From Eutrigla gurnardus (Eukaryota > Chordata > Actinopteri > Perciformes > Triglidae): DNA of 64,000 nt. This document shows positions 59,133 through 64,000 of the stretch, piece by piece (positions within the stretch are counted from its first letter, which is position 1; every line of letters begins with the position of its first letter). The notes below the pieces were generated by a model, which worked only from the letters and a program-made list of their open reading frames with translations, ran no database searches and was not told where the DNA came from. Made by a program: the position numbers and the translations under genes. The stretch lies in contig OY741266.1 in assembly GCA_963514095.1 (NCBI GenBank), forward strand, positions 4,672,522 through 4,736,521, in the 5' to 3' direction.

Positions 59133-59775
59133 CATGTTTACCTGATAGTTTAGTCCTGGCCAAAGACCCCCACTAGCTCCCAATAGTTTAGTCCTGGCCA
59201 AAGACCCCCCACTAGCTCCTGATAGTTTAGTCCTGGCCAAAGACCCCCCCACTAGCTCCTGATAGTTTAGTCCTGGCCAAAGACCCCCACTAGCTCCTGA
59301 TAGTTTAGTCCTGGTCAAAGACCCCCACTAGCTCCCAATAGTTTAGTCCTGGCCAAAGACCCCCACTAGCTCCTGATAGTTTAGTCCTGGCCAAAGACCC
59401 CCACTAGCTCCCAATAGTTTAGTCCTGGCCAAAGACCCCCCCACTAGCTCCTGATAGTTTAGTCCTGGCCAAAGACCCCCCCACTAGCTCCTGATAGTTT
59501 AGTCCTGGCCAAAGACCCCCACTAGCTCCTGATAGTTTAGTCCTGGCCAAAGACCCCCACTAGCTCCCAATAGTTTAGTCCTGGCCAAAGACCCCCACTA
59601 GCTCCTGATAGTTTAGTCCTGGTCAAAGACCTCCACTAGCTCCTGATAGTTTAGTCCTGGTCAAAGACCTCCACTAGCTCCTGATAGTTTAGTCCTGGCC
59701 AAAGACCCCCACTAGCTCCTGATAGTTTAGTCCTGGCCAAAGACCCCCATCCTGATAGTCCTGGCCAAAGACCCA
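59133..59775. repeat. 37-39-bp minisatellite, about 17 units, in tmem63b intron 1
   Basis: The unit is gatagtttagtcctggccaa plus agacccccactagctcct, with a varying C-run length and the variant cccaatag. Confidence 0.95.
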
Positions 59776-61754
59776 CACTAGCGCCTCAATGATTCAAACA
59801 CTCAACGGTTTTGAAACAATCAGGTGAAACCTTCATTCTGGAGCTAAAAAAAAGAATGTTTTCTCAGTGCTGACTTATCTGCAGCCTACAGATAACAGCT
59901 AGGAGCCTCTGTGTCTTTTGTCAGAACATTTTGATGATTCATATAATGAGTCTACATCCTTAAGGCCCTTATTTACCTCAGGCGTCCAGTTTATTTTCAC
60001 CTCTACAGTGAAAATAAAAACCTGAGCGGAGTGAAACCTGTGGATACATTAGCAGTCACTGTTTTATTCTTCTTCAGCATAAAGACAAACGTGTCGAGCG
60101 AGGACCTCCTCGACTCTGATGTCAGTGAAGGTGTTATCAGTCAGCTGCAGGCGTACGTCAGTCTGAACTCTGTGACACCGAACTAGCTGTATTTACTTCT
60201 ATCGGTCCGGCTAATGGACCTGCGGTTTGCTTCAAAAACAAAGCAAGTGCACAAAACATGACGTTGCATGATGGGCCAGGTCTGGGTGATGTCATCCTCC
60301 ATCATCAGTGGACCCAGGTACTTTAATACTACACACATCCACAGAAACTCACAATTAGGCATGATATGATAATTTCATATCATTATAATGCCAAAATAAA
60401 TGGGATTCATGATATTATCCTGAGAATCATCAAAATCTGCTTCAAACTCCAAACTTCACTTTATATTTCATTAAGCGTCACAGATAAGACACAACTTTTC
60501 TTAGTGAAATACAATCAAATAATCTTGAATAAGATGATCATAAATCACAAGGTCTTTTCATTAATGTGTTCATAGTATGTATTTTTGTATCCCGTATTTT
60601 TAATATAGCTCTTTTTTTCACTTCTCTACCATAATAGTGAACTAGACAGCTTTTTCAAGCCACTTGTGACGATATTTAAGATGATTATGTAACTTTTTAT
60701 CCCGTTGTGTTGTAAAATCCTCTCTCATTCCATGACAATCATCTGTCAGTGTGGACGACCTACAGCCGGCTGATGAGACGCTCACTGCAGTCCCGTTCAC
60801 ACACTGAGTTTGTCTCAGCCAAGAAGACTCACAGTGAACTGAACCTGAAGAAGCCGCCTCGCTATTAGATGTTAATAAATAACAAATAAAGATCGACATT
60901 ATCACACATTGACATTATCAAGACAATCTCAGATTAAAAACTGGCGCTCAACAAAGCTGTTTCATGTTTCCAGTATTACATATAACTGCAGCAAAGCTGC
61001 CTTTAAGTGCAATCATAAAAACAAATTATCTTGAGAATCAAAGCTTTTTTGGTGACAGCGCTGCTTTTAGAGTCCAGTGCTCCGACACAGGAAGTCCACC
61101 AAGACAAGTCCTTTATTTAGCGTACATTAGTCAGTTCAGTGAACCAGTCCGGTACTCTATATTTGAGGCCAGATGGGAGAAGTATGAAAAACTGGTTCAG
61201 GGGATGGTCAAGGCTGTCTACTAATACATAGGCGTGTGATGGCAAGTTGTCTTCATTGACAATAAAGTTGAGTGCAGATCTACGGCACAGAGAGACGATG
61301 ATGCAAACAAGAACCGTGCAAAAACCGTGCCTTTACAGTGTTGGATGTCATTACATGAAAAAAGAAAAAACATCAGCTGTCTGAAAATACGTTTAAAAAA
61401 TGTCAATAGATTCCTTGTTGAGTGTTTTTCCTCAACAATCAAAGCCATTAAAATCTATAAAACCTATTTTTTGTCCCAGTTGACCTCAGTGTCACATGTT
61501 GCTTTCACATCGACTGTTTTAGATTCCATGTCGAATGTGATTCACATGTTCGTTTCTGGAGTTGGGAGCTCGTTTTCATAGACTTCTCACATGTGAAACG
61601 CCCCAAAACAAGCTGATTAGTCGACTAATCGATTGAAGAAATTAAGAATAAATTATAACAAATTACAACTTTATAGTATATACATTAAAAGAGACCTCTG
61701 TCTTTTTTTTAATTTTATCATTTTGTATTCGAGAGTAATAATGATAATAAATCC

Positions 61755-61905
61755 AGGCCAGAGGACCATGAACACAGGGGCCCAGGCCAGAGGACCATGA
61801 ACACAGGGGCCCAGGCCAGAGGACCATGAACACAGGGGCCCAGGCCAGAGGACCATGAACACAGGGGCCCAGGCCAGAGGACCATGAACTCAGGGGCCCA
61901 GACCA
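61755..61905. repeat. 29-bp minisatellite, 5 units, in tmem63b intron 1
   Basis: The unit is aggccagaggaccatgaaca plus caggggccc. Copies are essentially identical, so the array is recent. Confidence 0.95.
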
Positions 61906-63275
61906 GCCTCTGTATTATGTCACTGTTAATCACTACACGACCACAGAAAGGTGGAGGGCCCCAGGGGCCGACAGCATTTCACATGTGGAATATAATATTC
62001 AAGTGTAAGATCATAATTCAGGTTTACATGTGAATACATTTATTGAATCTTGAAAAACGTTGTGTGATTCAAACGTTTCACATGAATCACTTGGTTATAA
62101 TACTGACTTAATTTAAGAAAGAATGAGGTTTTTTAATAAAACAGACAAACATTCCATATGTCTGATCTTTGATCAGTAGATTAGACAGGAATCACCTCAT
62201 GGATTGGTTGATTTAACGGACTGTAAGTCTGAGTTTGTCCAGCAGGAATGAAACGGAAGCATCGTGTTAAAAGATCACAGATGTGTCAGGACGTCACCCA
62301 GCATGAAACGACGTGAACGCCTCATCATCGGCGCTGCTGCACGCTCAAACACCAGACAACAGCTTTAACAGTCACTCATCAAACAATCACGTTCGTTTCA
62401 CTGAAGCTAACTAAATGAACTTCAGACTCCTGTCACGTTTAAACGCGAGTCGCTCATTCACTCAGACGTGAGAACCGCTGCTGCAACTGATCACTCGTCT
62501 CATTATCGATCGATGCATTTGATCAATAGGCTACATTCATAAATAGTTTTGTCCTCGGAGTCGTTATTCACACAGAAGGGTTATCGTTAAGAACTTGAAG
62601 GATTGGTCCGTTATGAGAATAGCTGCAGATTTATTTTCTGTTGATCGATTGATCAATTCATTGATACATTTCCCTGCTGCTGAATGGTGACGACGCATCT
62701 GGCATCTTCTTCTTTCGGTGACTGAATGGTGAAGTGACAGACTGAATTCGATGAACACGTTCACATGCCATGCGAATCGATACTAAAGTGTGTATCTGCT
62801 GGATGAAGCAGCGGCCCTGCTGCACCTGCAGTCCGGCCTGAACGACTCCACCTGCAGCCTCAGCGAGCATCGCTGGCGGCCGGACACAATGTCACAGGTC
62901 CCGTATGCGACATCCCAGCGGGATGGAAGCGCCAACGGGCCGACGCGGAGCGTGTTTGTGTCAGACCGTCCGTCGGTCAGAGGTGAGATCACATTATAGC
63001 TGCAGACGGACGGACAGACGCTCGGAGTGTCCTCTGCGCACACATTATATAAGCCAACACCCCCACCCCCACCAAAAAACACCGGAGCCGTACGGAGGCT
63101 GGATGGATGCTGTCCGGGTGGAAACAGCGCGCCGGGGCCGCTGACAGGCCGCCCAGTGAGGCTGCAGCAGCGGCCTGTCAGCGGCTAATCAACCCGCTGA
63201 GGAGATCAAACAAAGCCGTCTTATGATAAACCAAAGCCCCGTAATAAATAAACCCAATTAGAATAAAGCTGGTAC

Positions 63276-63690
63276 CTGACCACCAGTAGACGATCCTCCT
63301 CCTCCTCCTCCTCTCTTTCTTCACCAAATCAAGAAATCTCACCGCAGAAAAACGACCCGTTAAATCCTCACAAATCCACCGCCACCCCGGCTGCGTCCTG
63401 CCGCAGCGCCGCCATCCGAAATTAAAGGCGGATTCAGGCCCGAGGAATTAGAGTCGCGCACGGGGCATCAGTGAGAGAATCCCGCCGCAGAACGTGTGCC
63501 TCCGCCGGCCGCTGAGTCCGCTGCTCCTGTGCCTGTGTCGGTGTTAAAATGGAGGCGGTCTCTCCGGGAATAGACACAGAGCGGAGCCGCTTCTGCTACC
63601 GCTGCTGGGAGGGGTAGAAGAAGACGGGCAACCGGTGCTGCTGCTGCTGCGCGCAGCCACCGACAGAGGGCGCCAACCGCGCCCTTCACA
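63276..63690 (-). promoter_or_regulatory. tmem63b CpG-rich 5' end: probable non-coding exon 1 and promoter
   Basis: On the minus strand a GC-rich leader containing ggatggcggcgctgcggcag ends at ctggtggtcag with the donor gtacca (63270-63275). A (GGA)n tract lies at 63294-63312. The GC- and CpG-rich block extends from about 62790 to 63690. It joins plausibly to the acceptor at 52189. The start site is not determinable by eye; the cDNA link is inferred from orientation and the splice donor. Confidence 0.5.
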
Positions 63691-64000
63691 ATAAGCGTCC
63701 ACTCAGTTTTTTTGTTATTTTTCCATGATTTCATCCTTTTTTTTTCAGGATTTTCGACAGATTTTTGTATTCACAGAAATAAACCAATTTACACAAAATG
63801 TTCAAATATAACCATTAAAAGTATGAAAAAGTTTCTTTTTTATCCACATAAGTAAGTAAAAAAATAACTATAACCATTATAAGTGGTTTTACTGCATGTA
63901 TGTTTTTATAACTCCATGGGCCCTTTCTGCCAGAAGGCCTCATGAGGGTGGAAGGTCTCCTAGATTCTGATGATGGATGTGTATGTTCACTTCTCTCCTA
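63691..64000. other. Right-edge AT-rich sequence, nothing recognised
   Basis: AT-rich, with no gene, repeat array or element that I can identify. Confidence 0.5.

Larger units (their letters stand above)
53609..63275 (-). other. Remainder of tmem63b intron 1
   Basis: Apart from the listed arrays I see no coding exon. There are fragments of common fish repeats: about 55973-56080 (ctagggctgggtatcgcc with cgattcgattcg), about 58390-58470 (attgcgattatgatatgg) and about 59035-59125 (ctccagactaactttttaca with ggtgcaccc). Additional non-coding 5' exons of tmem63b could be present but cannot be recognised. Confidence 0.5.

Noticed and set aside
63468..63734. 88-residue Ala/Arg-rich frame at the CpG-rich end
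   Set aside because: Best explained by GC-rich promoter/leader sequence of tmem63b; no homology seen.

Overview
This is a eukaryotic, vertebrate-type window, almost certainly from a ray-finned (percomorph-like) fish. The genes have many short coding exons with GT/AG borders and long introns. Exons translate into recognisable vertebrate proteins. The filler is typical of teleosts: tRNA-derived SINE-like repeats, short hAT-type elements with 8-bp target duplications, (CA)n tracts and many minisatellites. There is no bacterial, phage or CRISPR content.

Layout. (1) Positions 1-3657, minus strand: the 5' part of kat14 (ATAC-complex subunit), running off the left edge, with the two-exon cytochrome-oxidase assembly factor pet117 just upstream in the same direction. 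(2) 3.7-7.5 kb: a repeat graveyard with a TIR element, a SINE-like copy, a stray copy of pet117 exon 1, and the decayed 3' end of a non-LTR retrotransposon with a restriction-like endonuclease. (3) 7.5-23.05 kb, plus strand: rrbp1 (ribosome-binding protein 1, p180), with a non-coding first exon and 21 coding exons. Its introns hold two hAT-type elements, a SINE-like copy and a 41-bp minisatellite; its last exon is itself a coding minisatellite. (4) 23.05-29.06 kb: an intergenic or 3'UTR stretch between convergent genes. (5) 29.06-63.45 kb, minus strand: tmem63b (OSCA/TMEM63 mechanosensitive channel), with a CpG-rich 5' end near 63.4 kb, an 11-kb first intron and 24 coding exons including an optional 39-nt cassette. 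Its introns carry nine separate tandem arrays, roughly 14 kb in total.

The genes do not form a pathway. kat14 acts in chromatin acetylation, pet117 in mitochondrial complex IV assembly, rrbp1 on the rough ER membrane, and tmem63b as a membrane channel. From memory, kat14, pet117 and rrbp1 are also neighbours on human chromosome 20p, whereas TMEM63B is on human 6p, so the convergent rrbp1/tmem63b pairing marks a lineage-specific junction.

I found no new molecular machine. The most interesting material is the origin and higher-order structure of the tandem arrays, one of which is traceable to a SINE fragment, together with the repeat-built C-terminus of rrbp1, the copied pet117 exon, and the in-frame tmem63b cassette exon. 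All exon borders were read by eye from splice signals, reading frame and remembered homologues, not from alignments.
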